In this document: positions 23,823 to 33,142 of the stretch, piece by piece | How the letters are laid out: every line of letters starts with the position of its first letter | Numbering within the stretch: the first letter of the stretch is position 1 | NCBI GenBank assembly: GCA_016887505.1 | Contig: CP069393.1 | Span: 620,001-684,000, forward strand | Origin: Clostridia bacterium | Lineage (GTDB): Bacteria > Bacillota > TC1 > UBA5767 | Length of the DNA stretch: 64,000 nt | Direction of reading: 5' to 3' | Program-made: the position numbers and the translations under genes | Notes under the pieces: generated by a model | Databases searched by the model: none | The model's input: the letters and a program-made list of their open reading frames with translations, nothing else | Told to the model about the DNA's origin: nothing

Positions 23823-24523
23823 GATATACCCCTTTCTAACACCCGAAGATCTTTTTCCATCCGGGTCACACAATATTCGAGAAAATCAGTGTAGTCTTTT
23901 TCAATATGAGTCTGTGCTTTGTCAATCAGCCTTGAGACAATGGGGCCGGAAATTTCTGTTTCATAAAATGCATTTAGTTTTTGACTATAGTGTTTAGAAA
24001 GAATATTTTGGTCTCCATCTAATGAAACAAAGAGGGATAGCGGGGTAGTTAGGTCAATATCATGGCCAATGCTATCGCTTAGTGATTGTTCTAGGGTATG
24101 TAACAAATCCGTTTGTTCAATTGCGTGTCGCATAGGTTCAAAGGTCATTCGGGTAAACCGTTTAATATTTACTTCAACAGCCATTTCGATGACGTTATGA
24201 CCTCGCCACAAGCAGTCACGTTCTGGTACACCCAAGGAAGATAAATCTTCTTTAATATGACCAGCCTTGTAGAAGGCAAAACCATTTCCATTGCGATAGG
24301 ATTTATCCGTATAATAATCGAGACCAGGAAGTGCTACGCCATGTAATGCATCAGCAAGAAAGACATCTCTTGGTAGCATGAATTTCTTCTTTATACTATG
24401 TGCATCTTCCCAATCAATGCCGTTGTATACTAATAAATCTGGAAGTACACTTCCTATTGCCCGTGCAGGATTCATGGAACCCAATATTATTTGATTTACG
24501 TAAAGATGTGTTAGTGGGAACAT
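23816..24523 (-). CDS. Conserved-looking protein of unknown function with His/Asp metal-site pattern
   Basis: I do not recognise this 235-residue soluble protein with certainty. His and Asp residues sit in suggestive motifs: THLYVNQ with GSVLPD near the N-terminus, LADALHG, LDYYTD, YKAGH and WRGHNVIEMAVE. The pattern recalls helical metal-dependent hydrolases such as zinc phospholipase C or ACP phosphodiesterase-type proteins, which is only a guess. It has no signal peptide. It overlaps deoC by 7 bp and follows the DUF1648 membrane gene by 3 bp, so the three are translated from one message. Confidence 0.7.
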   Translation of the reverse strand: MFPLTHLYVNQIILGSMNPARAIGSVLPDLLVYNGIDWEDAHSIKKKFMLPRDVFLADALHGVALPGLDYYTDKSYRNGNGFAFYKAGHIKEDLSSLGVPERDCLWRGHNVIEMAVEVNIKRFTRMTFEPMRHAIEQTDLLHTLEQSLSDSIGHDIDLTTPLSLFVSLDGDQNILSKHYSQKLNAFYETEISGPIVSRLIDKAQTHIEKDYTDFLEYCVTRMEKDLRVLERGISC

Positions 24524-24526
24524 AGC

Positions 24527-25090
24527 TTACTTCCCAATTGCTTCTTGCACAGTTTTGCGTGTAGATCTGGTACGAATAAACTGTAAAATTGCACAAACAA
24601 AGGCAATAATGTAGAACAGCCAAGGAAGAATTCCAATATAAGCAATGGCTTTTCCTAAAGAAGCTTGAATCTGTATGAATGAAGAAAGCGATGTTGCAAG
24701 AACTAGTCCTGCAATAGAGGCAAAAATCATACGTACAGAAAATGCACGATAAGATTCTAAAAACTGTGGTGAGAGTTTTTTGCGCATCTTTTTAGTCATA
24801 TTCAGTTCACCATCAGGTCCTTCAAGCTTTGACATACGGCTATAGGAAAAATAAGTAAGAACCAAATATAGTATAAGACCAGAAATTGGAGAATACAGTA
24901 CTTGCATTAAGGTTTTATCCATATAGGCTGTAATCGAACCATCGATTGCTGTACCCGCTGCAATGCTATCAGGAAGAGCGGGGTATTGTAACAATGCATA
25001 GGCGAAGGTAAACACAATCGCAAGAATCGGAATTAATTCTAAGTAACTTGGGTAAAATCTCCAGAGCTTTTTGTAAGAAAATGATTTCAT
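24527..25090 (-). CDS. DUF1648-type membrane protein
   Basis: This 187-residue protein has four to five hydrophobic helices. An N-terminal segment contains YPALPDSIAAGTAIDG, resembling the short DUF1648 motif in which LPD is followed by a glycine-rich turn. A long charged cytoplasmic loop (about 85-105) separates the helices. AGGAGG lies 7 bp before the ATG. It is the first gene of the operon with the unknown His-rich protein and deoC. Its function is unknown; some relatives are SdpI-like immunity proteins, but nothing here supports that role. Confidence 0.75.
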   Translation of the reverse strand: MKSFSYKKLWRFYPSYLELIPILAIVFTFAYALLQYPALPDSIAAGTAIDGSITAYMDKTLMQVLYSPISGLILYLVLTYFSYSRMSKLEGPDGELNMTKKMRKKLSPQFLESYRAFSVRMIFASIAGLVLATSLSSFIQIQASLGKAIAYIGILPWLFYIIAFVCAILQFIRTRSTRKTVQEAIGK

Positions 25091-25157
25091 ATTATCTGCC
25101 TCCTATTAATCTCATATTATTATACCTTATCTTGAGAGGAATGACAGTCCTGTCTTG

Positions 25158-25166
25158 TGTTATAAT
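25158..25166 (+). promoter_or_regulatory. Extended -10 promoter of priA
   Basis: TGTTATAAT is a perfect extended -10, 31 bp before the priA ATG. A GACAG-TC-CTGTC repeat sits just upstream (25144-25155). A TATAAT-like element for the divergent DUF1648 gene lies nearby. Confidence 0.6.
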
Positions 25167-25197
25167 ATTTACAGAATATGAACAGATAAGAGGAAAT

Positions 25198-27357
25198 ATG
25201 TACGCTCAAATTTTAACGAATGTAAATAACAGAAAGCTTGACCGATTCTTTACCTACCGGGTTCCGGAAAAACTTAAAAACAGCGTAAAGAAGGGAAGCA
25301 AGGTTGAAATAGTTTTTTCAGGTCGTATTCTTCAAGGGTTTGTTATAGCCTTATCGGAAGAAACAGAGTACACAGGAACGATTTTAGATATACGAGACGT
25401 AGTGCGAGATGATTTAGTGCTATCTGAAAATCAAATCGACTTGGCCTATTGGCTGGCGGATGAAAGTTTTATTTCATTGGCAAAGGCATTTGCAACAATA
25501 TTTCCATCAGTAGGAATTGGTCGCAAGGATAGAAAACGGATGCCACTGTTTTTGACTGAAAAAGGACGCAAAGCGATTGGTGATTTACGTGCCTCCAAAT
25601 CCAAGACGGCCTTGATAAATTTATCGGAAAATCCAGGACTTCAGTTTTCTGCACTCAATATTTCTCAAGAAATATTTCGAAGATTATGCAAAGAAGAATG
25701 GATAGAATTCAAAGAAGCAGAAATTAGTAAGGACCCTATTTGCATTAATAAACTAAATAATGAACAAAAGAAATTGATGGTTTCAATTGAGAATGATTTG
25801 ATGAACAACGAAAAGGAATTCTTAATTCATGGGGTAACTGGAAGTGGTAAAACGGAAATTTATTTTCATTTGATAAAGCGATGTCTAGAAGAGGGAAAAC
25901 AGGCGATGGTATTATTTCCAGAGATTGCACTTACCCAGGAAATGGTTGGCCGCTTCAAACGTGCCTTTGGAAATAGGGTAAGACCATGGCATAGCCAACT
26001 AACGCCATATCAGAAAAAAGGAATCTGGGATGACTTGATGCAACAAAAAGCAGATATCTTGATTGGCCCTAGGTCTGCTTCGCTGGTTGGGATGAAGAAC
26101 CTAGGCCTGATTATTGTTGATGAAGAACATGATGCAAGTTATTTGCAAAGCTCAACACCGTGCTATGATGGCAGAAAGGTCGCACGCTACCGCGCAACGC
26201 AGGTGGATGCACCGCTAGTTATGGGGTCAGCAACACCGTCCGTAGATGTGCTCTACAGAGTGAAAACCGAAGAGGTAAAGCTATATTCACTGCTGAAGCG
26301 ACATCGAGGTGCAAATTTACCACAAATTACGACGGTAGATATGCGGGAAGAACTAAAGGCCGACAATTACAGCATCTTCAGTAGACTTCTCAAGCAAGAA
26401 ATAGAAAGATCCTTAGAGGAAAAGAAAGGTGTTCTACTGTTTCTGAATCGGAGAGGATATTCGGGGAGTTTTGTCTGTAGGGATTGTGGGCATACGATGA
26501 TGTGTGAGAATTGTGATATTCCTCTTACTTACCATAAGCAAGGAGACATCTTGAAATGTCATTACTGTGGTTATGAAAAGAAGGCCATCACAGTTTGTCC
26601 TGAATGTAAATCGAAAAGAATACGGAGTTTCGGGGTTGGCACTCAAAAGGTGGAACAGGAAGTTAAAAATGTATTTCCAAATGCCCGTGTAGCTAGAATC
26701 GATGGAGATACGGATAATAAGAATGGTGCTAGGGAACGTTTGATTGAGGACCTAAAAGAAGGAAGAACAGACATCCTTATCGGTACCCAGATTATCACCA
26801 AAGGAATTGACTTTCCAAAGGTTGGACTGGTAGCAGTTCTTGCGGCTGATTTAGCCTTGAATGTACCCGATTTTAGGGCTCGCGAAAAAGCCTGCCAACA
26901 GTTGGTACAGGTTGCAGGACGTTCTGGAAGGGAAGATGGGATGGGACTATGCTTGATACAAACCTACCAACCAGATAACCTTGCCGTTCAGTATGCTAAG
27001 GAGGAAAACTACTTGGCCTTTGTTGAACTCGAAATGCAAGAACGCTACCGGATGAATTATCCGCCATATTCACAAACCATCCGTATCCTAATATCTGCAG
27101 AACAAGAGGAAATATTAGCCAAAAGGGCCGTTATTTTTTCGAATTACATACCCAAGGCACCGTTTAAAGTACTCGGTCCTGTTCCTGCTAACTACAGCAG
27201 AATCAAAGGACTGTATCGATGGCATATCATTATTCTTGGAGATGACTTGGAAAAAATGAAAAATACGGTACAATATGCACTTAGGGAGTTTTATGATAAG
27301 GAAAATTCGAGCAATATATACTTCACTATCGAAGTGAATCCGGGCTCTATGTTGTAA
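25198..27357 (+). CDS. priA: Primosomal protein N' (replication restart helicase PriA)
   Basis: The 719-residue superfamily 2 helicase reloads the replisome at stalled forks. An N-terminal DNA-binding domain (LDRFFTYRVPEKL) is followed by Walker A GVTGSGKTEIYF and the DEEHD box. Then comes a zinc-binding insert with C-x2-C pairs (CRDCGHTMMCENC and CHYCGYEK...CPECK), and the helicase C half with GVGTQKVEQEV, QIITKGIDFPKVGLV and QVAGRSGRE. The start at 25198 follows AGAGGAAAT and matches homologues; a frame from 25048 would overlap the divergent gene. It heads the priA-def-fmt-yugP-rsmB block. Confidence 0.97.
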   Translation: MYAQILTNVNNRKLDRFFTYRVPEKLKNSVKKGSKVEIVFSGRILQGFVIALSEETEYTGTILDIRDVVRDDLVLSENQIDLAYWLADESFISLAKAFATIFPSVGIGRKDRKRMPLFLTEKGRKAIGDLRASKSKTALINLSENPGLQFSALNISQEIFRRLCKEEWIEFKEAEISKDPICINKLNNEQKKLMVSIENDLMNNEKEFLIHGVTGSGKTEIYFHLIKRCLEEGKQAMVLFPEIALTQEMVGRFKRAFGNRVRPWHSQLTPYQKKGIWDDLMQQKADILIGPRSASLVGMKNLGLIIVDEEHDASYLQSSTPCYDGRKVARYRATQVDAPLVMGSATPSVDVLYRVKTEEVKLYSLLKRHRGANLPQITTVDMREELKADNYSIFSRLLKQEIERSLEEKKGVLLFLNRRGYSGSFVCRDCGHTMMCENCDIPLTYHKQGDILKCHYCGYEKKAITVCPECKSKRIRSFGVGTQKVEQEVKNVFPNARVARIDGDTDNKNGARERLIEDLKEGRTDILIGTQIITKGIDFPKVGLVAVLAADLALNVPDFRAREKACQQLVQVAGRSGREDGMGLCLIQTYQPDNLAVQYAKEENYLAFVELEMQERYRMNYPPYSQTIRILISAEQEEILAKRAVIFSNYIPKAPFKVLGPVPANYSRIKGLYRWHIIILGDDLEKMKNTVQYALREFYDKENSSNIYFTIEVNPGSML

Positions 27358-27371
27358 ATAAGGAGGAAAAG

Positions 27372-27812
27372 ATGTCAGTATTAAAAGTAGTAACAATAGG
27401 TGATCCAATCTTGAGAGAGAAAGCAATTACTGTAAAGAACTTCAATAAAAACTTATCCAAATTGATTGATAATATGGTTGAAACAATGGCCGAATACGAT
27501 GGAGTCGGTCTGGCCGCGCCCCAAATAGGGATTCCCAAGCGTGTCGTTGTGATCGATGTTGGTGATGGCTTAATAGAACTCATCAACCCAGAGATTATTG
27601 AAACCAAGGGAGAACAGATTGGGCAAGAAGGTTGCCTAAGTGTTCCTGGAAAATATGCAGAAGTAAGACGCTCCAAATATGCTAAGGTAAAAGCCCAAGA
27701 CAGAACGGGTAAAGAATTTATAATTGATGGAGAAGATTTATTGGCGAGGGCCTTTCTTCATGAAGTTGACCATTTGAATGGAATCCTATTTGTCGATAAA
27801 ATTGATAACTAG
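27372..27812 (+). CDS. def: Peptide deformylase
   Basis: The 146-residue enzyme removes the formyl group from N-terminal methionine of new proteins. All three family motifs are present: GVGLAAPQIG, EGCLSVPG with the metal-binding Cys, and HEVDHLNG with two metal-binding His and the catalytic Glu. It is next to fmt, whose product adds the formyl group. AAGGAGG precedes the start. Confidence 0.97.
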   Translation: MSVLKVVTIGDPILREKAITVKNFNKNLSKLIDNMVETMAEYDGVGLAAPQIGIPKRVVVIDVGDGLIELINPEIIETKGEQIGQEGCLSVPGKYAEVRRSKYAKVKAQDRTGKEFIIDGEDLLARAFLHEVDHLNGILFVDKIDN

Positions 27813-27831
27813 AAAGGCAGTAGGTGATGTA

Positions 27832-28803
27832 ATGAGGATTGTATTCATGGGAACAGCGCCTTTTGCTATTCCTTGCTTGCAAGCGTTGGCTCAAGAAAAT
27901 GACATAGAGGTACCCTTGGTTGTAACACAGCCAGATAAAGCAGTGGGACGGGGTCATAAGGTTCGTTATACCGCATTCAAACAGGCCGCCTTAGAACTGG
28001 AAATGCCAATCTATCAGCCTAATAGTGTTAAAGACGAGGAATCAATCGAATTTATCAAAAAATTGAAACCTGATTTTTTAGTTGTGGTGGCTTATGGACA
28101 AATTCTAAGTCAGAAGGTACTTGATCTTCCCAAGCTAGCCTGTATCAACGTGCACGGCAGTTTGCTTCCCAAATACCGCGGTGCAGCCCCCATACACTGG
28201 GCTGTGATTCACGGTGAAAAGGAGACGGGTGTCTGCACCATGCACATGGCCAAAACACTTGATGCGGGAGATATCATCTACTGCGACAGGACCGATATAG
28301 ATCCAGAGGAAACGACAGGAGAGCTGTATGATCGCTTACAAGAAATGGGTGCGAATCTACTCGTAAAAACCCTAAAAGATATTGAAGCTGGCGTAGCACC
28401 TCGTATACCACAGGATGATCGTATATCCACCTATGCTCCTATGATATTCAAAAAAGACCGATATATTGATTGGAACCAAGCAGGGTTATGCATTCTTAAT
28501 AAAATACGTGGCTTGTATCCAGCCCCTCGAGCAATTACCAAATACCAAGCAGAAGACTATATCATTTGTGAGGCTAAATTCCATTTAGAGGAGCCTGTTG
28601 GGAAATTGGACTCTACTATATTGGAGCCTGGCGTAATTGTAGGCATTTCACCTAAGCATGGATTATTTGTTCGTTGTAAGGATGGTTGGATAGAAATACT
28701 TCGTCTAAAGGCACCTGGTAAAAAAGAAATGGAAGCCAAAGCCTATTTGAATGGTGCAAAAATAAATTTGCATAGCAAATTTGAAAGTGAGGAAACATTA
28801 TGA
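27832..28803 (+). CDS. fmt: Methionyl-tRNA formyltransferase
   Basis: The 323-residue enzyme formylates initiator Met-tRNA using 10-formyltetrahydrofolate. The catalytic domain has RIVFMGTAPFAIPCL, the folate-site segment CINVHGSLLPKYRGAAPIHWAVIHGE with the catalytic Asn-His, and a C-terminal OB-like tRNA-binding domain. I choose ATG 27832, since GGTGA precedes it and it begins like homologues. The stop overlaps the next start in an ATGA, indicating coupling. Confidence 0.97.
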   Translation: MRIVFMGTAPFAIPCLQALAQENDIEVPLVVTQPDKAVGRGHKVRYTAFKQAALELEMPIYQPNSVKDEESIEFIKKLKPDFLVVVAYGQILSQKVLDLPKLACINVHGSLLPKYRGAAPIHWAVIHGEKETGVCTMHMAKTLDAGDIIYCDRTDIDPEETTGELYDRLQEMGANLLVKTLKDIEAGVAPRIPQDDRISTYAPMIFKKDRYIDWNQAGLCILNKIRGLYPAPRAITKYQAEDYIICEAKFHLEEPVGKLDSTILEPGVIVGISPKHGLFVRCKDGWIEILRLKAPGKKEMEAKAYLNGAKINLHSKFESEETL

Positions 28804-29477
28804 CATTTTGGCAAATAAGTTTTTTTCTTATGATACCAGTCATGATTTTTGCTGGATATGCACAAAGAAAAATTAGTCGAACCTATAAACAGTATTCCCA
28901 AGTACCCGCTAGGCGTGGTATCTCTGGTGAGATGGTTGCTCGAAACCTCTTAACAGATAATGGCATAACAGATGTATCTATAGAAAGAACCAAAGGCAAT
29001 CTAACAGATCATTATGATCCTAGAAACAAGGTACTTAGGCTTTCTACTGGCGTAGCGCAGGGACAGTCCATAGCAGCCATTGGTGTGGCTGCACATGAAA
29101 TTGGACACGCAGTGCAACATAACCAGCGAAATTTCTTACTTGCTTTTAGAAATCGATTCGCTCCCATAGCCCAAATTGGTAGCAGTATGGCTATCCCTTT
29201 GGTGCTAGCTGGATATTTCATCGGCTTTATCGGACTGGCCAAATTTGGTGTCATACTCTTCGGTTTGGTGGTGTTTTTTCAATTGATTACGGTGCCTGTT
29301 GAAAAAGATGCTTCTAGACGGGCCTTGTTGATGCTCCAAAACGGCGGATATTTAGATGAGACAGAATTGGTTGGCGCTAAACGTGTCTTGGATGCCGCGG
29401 CTCTGACCTATATTGCTTCGCTGTTGGTAGCTATAGCACAATTGTTTAGACTGATGGCGCTTACTAGAGATGATTAA
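28800..29477 (+). CDS. Membrane zinc metallopeptidase (YugP family)
   Basis: The 225-residue protein has an N-terminal transmembrane helix, the zinc motif HEIGHAVQH (about residues 99-107) and two further hydrophobic segments (SMAIPLVLAGYFIGFIGLA and neighbours). The general M48-like architecture is clear, but physiological substrates are unknown for this family. Its gene is commonly found between fmt and rsmB in Clostridia, as here. It overlaps fmt by 4 bp. Confidence 0.9.
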   Translation: MTFWQISFFLMIPVMIFAGYAQRKISRTYKQYSQVPARRGISGEMVARNLLTDNGITDVSIERTKGNLTDHYDPRNKVLRLSTGVAQGQSIAAIGVAAHEIGHAVQHNQRNFLLAFRNRFAPIAQIGSSMAIPLVLAGYFIGFIGLAKFGVILFGLVVFFQLITVPVEKDASRRALLMLQNGGYLDETELVGAKRVLDAAALTYIASLLVAIAQLFRLMALTRDD

Positions 29478-29487
29478 GGTGACGAAA

Positions 29488-30819
29488 ATGAATCCAAGAA
29501 GAATTGCAATAAGTATTTTACTCCGTGTGGAAGAGGGCGCATATAGCCATATTGCCCTAAAAGAAGCCTTGCTAAAAAATGACTTGAGTTCTCTCGATAA
29601 AGCTTTTGTCACAGAATTGGTTTATGGAACGATTCGCAGACGGAACACACTAGATTTTATTATCAACAGTTTTTTACAAAAGAAAACGCAACGAGATGAA
29701 ATTCGCTGTATTCTACGCATGGGTGTATACCAGTTGCGTTACATGCGAGTTCCACCCTCGGCCGCAGTAAATGAATCGGTCAAGCTCGTATCTGAGTTCC
29801 ATCTTGAGAGTCAAAAGGGCTTTGTTAATGCGGTGCTTCGAAACATTGAGCGCAGTAAAGACAAGGACTTTTACGAAAAAGTCACAGATAAGACCAAAAG
29901 GATGGCACTTACGTATTCACATCCATCTTGGATTGTTGCACGCTACATCGAAAAATATGGTATTGAAAAAGCTGCCGAATTGTTAGATTACAACAATAAA
30001 CCATCTAGAAATATTGCAAGAGTAAACATCATCAAGACTAGCATAGCCGATCTGATTGAACTTCTGGAAAAGGAAGGTATTGAAGCAGAACCGTACAAAA
30101 TTCCGAATACCATTCGTTTGAAAGGGCAAGGTAAGATTTTGTCTAGTAATGCATACCGAAAGGGTCTTTTTATGATTCAGTCGCCATCTAGTGTGGCAGC
30201 AGCCCTGATGTTGGATGCTAGAGCTGGTGAAAGTGTGCTGGATACTTGTGCAGCACCAGGTGGAAAGAGTTTTGTTCTAGCACAGCAGATGGATAATCTA
30301 GGAGAAATTCTATCGACCGACATCCATCCTCACAAGATAGAACTGATGCAGAAGGGCTTTCAGTTTTTGGGTATCCAAAATGCTGAAGCAAAATGCCAAG
30401 ACTGGGAAGAGTGGAATCCTGCTTTTGATCAGAGATATGACCGCGTATTGGTGGATGCACCCTGCAGCGGACTAGGTGTGCTTGGAAAAAGACCTGACTC
30501 TAGATGGAGAAAGAAAGCGAGCGATATTGAAGCTCTAGTGCAACTGCAACGCAAAATATTGAACAATGCAGTTTTGGCCGTAAAACCAGGTGGTTTACTA
30601 ATGTATGCCACATGTACGTTAACGTATGAAGAAAATCAGGCACAGAGGGCATGGATTCTTGAGAACTTTACGGAATTTAAACCGGAACCGTTGCCATATA
30701 TTTCTGAGGCATTTGCTTCTGACAAGAAGGCTCTTGAAAGAGGTGAATTGGAGATTACACCATTCATGCACGATATGGAAGGCTTCTATCTAACCTTGCT
30801 CAGAAAAGATACAAACTAA
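29488..30819 (+). CDS. rsmB: 16S rRNA (cytosine-967 C5)-methyltransferase
   Basis: The 443-residue enzyme methylates C967 of 16S rRNA with S-adenosylmethionine. An N-terminal NusB-like domain (residues about 1-130) precedes the methyltransferase domain with TCAAPGGKS, the VDAPCSGLG motif and catalytic TCTLTYEEN. ATG 29488 is preferred over 29470 because AAGGTG lies 6 bp before it. The stop codon lies inside the stem of a strong terminator. Confidence 0.95.
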   Translation: MNPRRIAISILLRVEEGAYSHIALKEALLKNDLSSLDKAFVTELVYGTIRRRNTLDFIINSFLQKKTQRDEIRCILRMGVYQLRYMRVPPSAAVNESVKLVSEFHLESQKGFVNAVLRNIERSKDKDFYEKVTDKTKRMALTYSHPSWIVARYIEKYGIEKAAELLDYNNKPSRNIARVNIIKTSIADLIELLEKEGIEAEPYKIPNTIRLKGQGKILSSNAYRKGLFMIQSPSSVAAALMLDARAGESVLDTCAAPGGKSFVLAQQMDNLGEILSTDIHPHKIELMQKGFQFLGIQNAEAKCQDWEEWNPAFDQRYDRVLVDAPCSGLGVLGKRPDSRWRKKASDIEALVQLQRKILNNAVLAVKPGGLLMYATCTLTYEENQAQRAWILENFTEFKPEPLPYISEAFASDKKALERGELEITPFMHDMEGFYLTLLRKDTN

Positions 30820-30849
30820 AAATCCGAAATAATTCGGATTTTTAGTTTG
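30812..30849. terminator. Bidirectional terminator between rsmB and uppP
   Basis: A perfect 17-bp stem (30812-30828 with 30833-30849), loop ATAA, A-rich on the left and T-rich on the right. It includes the rsmB stop codon and could also stop uppP transcripts from the other side. Confidence 0.85.
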
Positions 30850-30873
30850 TTTGGCTAAGCTCATATTGTTACG

Positions 30874-31674
30874 TTAAAATATGAGGTGTAGTACGGAACC
30901 ATCTAAGAGGATAAATAGTCCGAGCGCAGCTACATAGTAGGCAAAGGGTCTAAGTGAATGCTTCTGTAGAAGTTTGATCATAAAAGATATTGCCAGATAC
31001 CCACTAAGTGCAGAAGCCAAGAAGCCTGCGAAGAGTTGGACAATGGAAATATTAATATTTCCTGACAACAGTGCGGGAACTTCCAATACATTGGCACCCA
31101 GGATTAAAATAATGGAATTCAGAAAAGATATTTCGGCTGCTATTTCTTTGTTTACATTCCGAAATAATCCGGCTGAAATTGTTGAACCAGACCTCGAAAT
31201 ACCAGGAAAGATGGCTAAACACTGCATCAAACCAATAAACAATATGTCTAGTACTCCAACATTGTCACGGGTTTTCCCCATATATCCAATGGTATTTTTG
31301 GACTCAGCCAAGCTACTTAGATATAAGACTACAGCAGTAAAGAGAAATGCAGGTCCTAAAAGATTTGCAGATGCATACACACTTTTAAAGAAATCTGAAA
31401 AAAGCACTCCGACGATACCGGCTGGAACAGCTGTAAGAAGAATCAACATGTTATAGCGGGAAAAGGGCTTTTTCAACATGGTGCGAATTCTTTTTTGGTA
31501 ATAAAAAAGAACCGAAAAAAGGGTACCCAAGTGTAAGACAACGTCCAACGACAGTGCTGCTTCATTGATGCCGAACCACTGCTGAAAAATGATGAGATGG
31601 CCAGAACTGGATACCGGCAGGAATTCTGTAAGGCCTTGAATGACCCCCAGTAGGATAACTTTCAATAGTTCCAT
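30874..31674 (-). CDS. uppP: Undecaprenyl-diphosphatase
   Basis: The 266-residue polytopic membrane enzyme (BacA family) dephosphorylates undecaprenyl diphosphate to recycle the wall lipid carrier and can confer bacitracin resistance. Both conserved motifs are present: QGLTEFLPVSSSGHLII near the N-terminus and FPGISRSGSTISAGL in the middle. AAGGAGG precedes the ATG. It is a single gene on the minus strand interrupting a plus-strand block. Confidence 0.97.
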   Translation of the reverse strand: MELLKVILLGVIQGLTEFLPVSSSGHLIIFQQWFGINEAALSLDVVLHLGTLFSVLFYYQKRIRTMLKKPFSRYNMLILLTAVPAGIVGVLFSDFFKSVYASANLLGPAFLFTAVVLYLSSLAESKNTIGYMGKTRDNVGVLDILFIGLMQCLAIFPGISRSGSTISAGLFRNVNKEIAAEISFLNSIILILGANVLEVPALLSGNINISIVQLFAGFLASALSGYLAISFMIKLLQKHSLRPFAYYVAALGLFILLDGSVLHLIF

Positions 31675-31701
31675 AGATGCCTCCTTGATTTCGTCTTTAA
31701 C

Positions 31702-31710
31702 ATTATATCA
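31702..31710 (-). promoter_or_regulatory. Extended -10 promoter of uppP
   Basis: Read on the minus strand, TGATATAAT is a perfect extended -10, 27 bp upstream of the ATG. Confidence 0.6.
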
Positions 31711-31782
31711 AAAGAGTTATATGGAAAGAAGGGGCTAATTACGTTATAATTTAGTCAATTGAGAAAAAGGAGCAAAATTTGT

Positions 31783-33138
31783 ATGGCACAATGGTTTTCA
31801 AGGAATAAGAAATTGAAACCGGAGCAAGCGCTTGTATTCGGTTTCCTCATACTGATATTGGTCGGTTCTGCTTTGTTGTCTCTACCTATAGCGACTGCTT
31901 CGGGAGAATCTACTTCCTATCTAGATACTTTATTCACATCCACCTCAGCTGTTTGTGTAACTGGATTGGTGGTATATGACACAGGAACTCACTGGAGTGG
32001 CTTTGGTCAAGCATTGATTCTTTTGCTGATTCATATCGGCGGTTTAGGATTCATGACCTTTGGTGTACTATTTGCGATCTTGCTTGGGCGTAAAATAGGA
32101 CTTCGTTCTAGGCTCTTATTACAAGAAGCCTTGAGCGAGTTTACCTTGCAAGGGGTCGTTAAGTTGGCAACCAGGGTACTGATGATAACCTTGGCCATTG
32201 AATTGTCTGCAACCTTTCTGCTGGCTTTGAAATTTGTGCCTGATTTAGGTTGGAAACAGGGCTTATGGGTTTCTTTCTTTCATGCTGTTTCCGCTTTTAA
32301 TAATGCAGGTTTTGATATTTTCGGGTCAATCAATGGGCCTTTCAGTAGTATTACATCGTATATGAGTGATCCAATAGTCGTTCTAACACTTGCCTTGCTA
32401 TTCATTGTAGGTGGTATTGGATTTACGGTCATGATTGATGTCGTCAAAAAGCATCGTTTCAGAGATCTTGTATTACATACTAAATTAGTATTGTATACGA
32501 CAGCACTTCTCATACTAGTAGGTACGGTACTGATTTATTTGCTTGAGATTCACAATGCCCAAACTTTAGGGAGCATGAGCATCTCAACGGGGATAATGAA
32601 TGCCTTCTTCCAAGCTGTGACACCTAGAACGGCTGGATTTAACAGTATTCCAATTTCGTCAATGACCATGGCCTCACAATTCATCATCATCATACTGATG
32701 TTTATTGGGGCTTCACCGGGTTCGACTGGTGGTGGTATAAAAACGACTACTTTTGCAACTATTTTGGCTGGAGCAACTACCATGCTAAGCCAAAGAAAAG
32801 ATGTTGTTCTATATAACCGTAAGATACCTGAAGCGCAGATTAGTAAGGTGTTTTTGATTTTGGTGATATCTCTTGGTGTGATCTTGTTTAATACATTTCT
32901 TCTTTGTATTAGCGAACAAGCGGAATTTTTAGAGATATTCTTTGAAGTCGTTTCAGCGTTTGGAACGGTAGGGCTTTCTATGGGCATCACGACACACTTA
33001 TCAAGCATGGGACGTGCCATTATTATTGTGACGATGTTTATTGGCAGATTAGGACCAGCTACCGTGGCTTTTGCTATTGCTAGGGATCGCAAAAAGACAG
33101 ATATTGGTTTCCCTGAAGAAAAAATTATTTTAGGGTAG
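31783..33138 (+). CDS. ktrB: Potassium uptake protein, TrkH/KtrB family
   Basis: This 451-residue membrane protein has four pore-loop repeats, e.g. TSTSAVCVTGLVVYD, FHAVSAFNNAGFDIFG, QAVTPRTAGFNSIP and EVVSAFGTVGLSMG. Each repeat contains the conserved filter glycine. The length suits KtrB, the membrane subunit of the Ktr potassium/sodium system. ATG 31783 is chosen because AAGGAG lies 10 bp upstream; a TTG at 31759 precedes that site. No ktrA (regulatory RCK subunit) is adjacent, so it must be encoded elsewhere or be absent. A TATAAT lies at 31745-31750. Confidence 0.92.
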   Translation: MAQWFSRNKKLKPEQALVFGFLILILVGSALLSLPIATASGESTSYLDTLFTSTSAVCVTGLVVYDTGTHWSGFGQALILLLIHIGGLGFMTFGVLFAILLGRKIGLRSRLLLQEALSEFTLQGVVKLATRVLMITLAIELSATFLLALKFVPDLGWKQGLWVSFFHAVSAFNNAGFDIFGSINGPFSSITSYMSDPIVVLTLALLFIVGGIGFTVMIDVVKKHRFRDLVLHTKLVLYTTALLILVGTVLIYLLEIHNAQTLGSMSISTGIMNAFFQAVTPRTAGFNSIPISSMTMASQFIIIILMFIGASPGSTGGGIKTTTFATILAGATTMLSQRKDVVLYNRKIPEAQISKVFLILVISLGVILFNTFLLCISEQAEFLEIFFEVVSAFGTVGLSMGITTHLSSMGRAIIIVTMFIGRLGPATVAFAIARDRKKTDIGFPEEKIILG

Positions 33139-33142
33139 GAAT

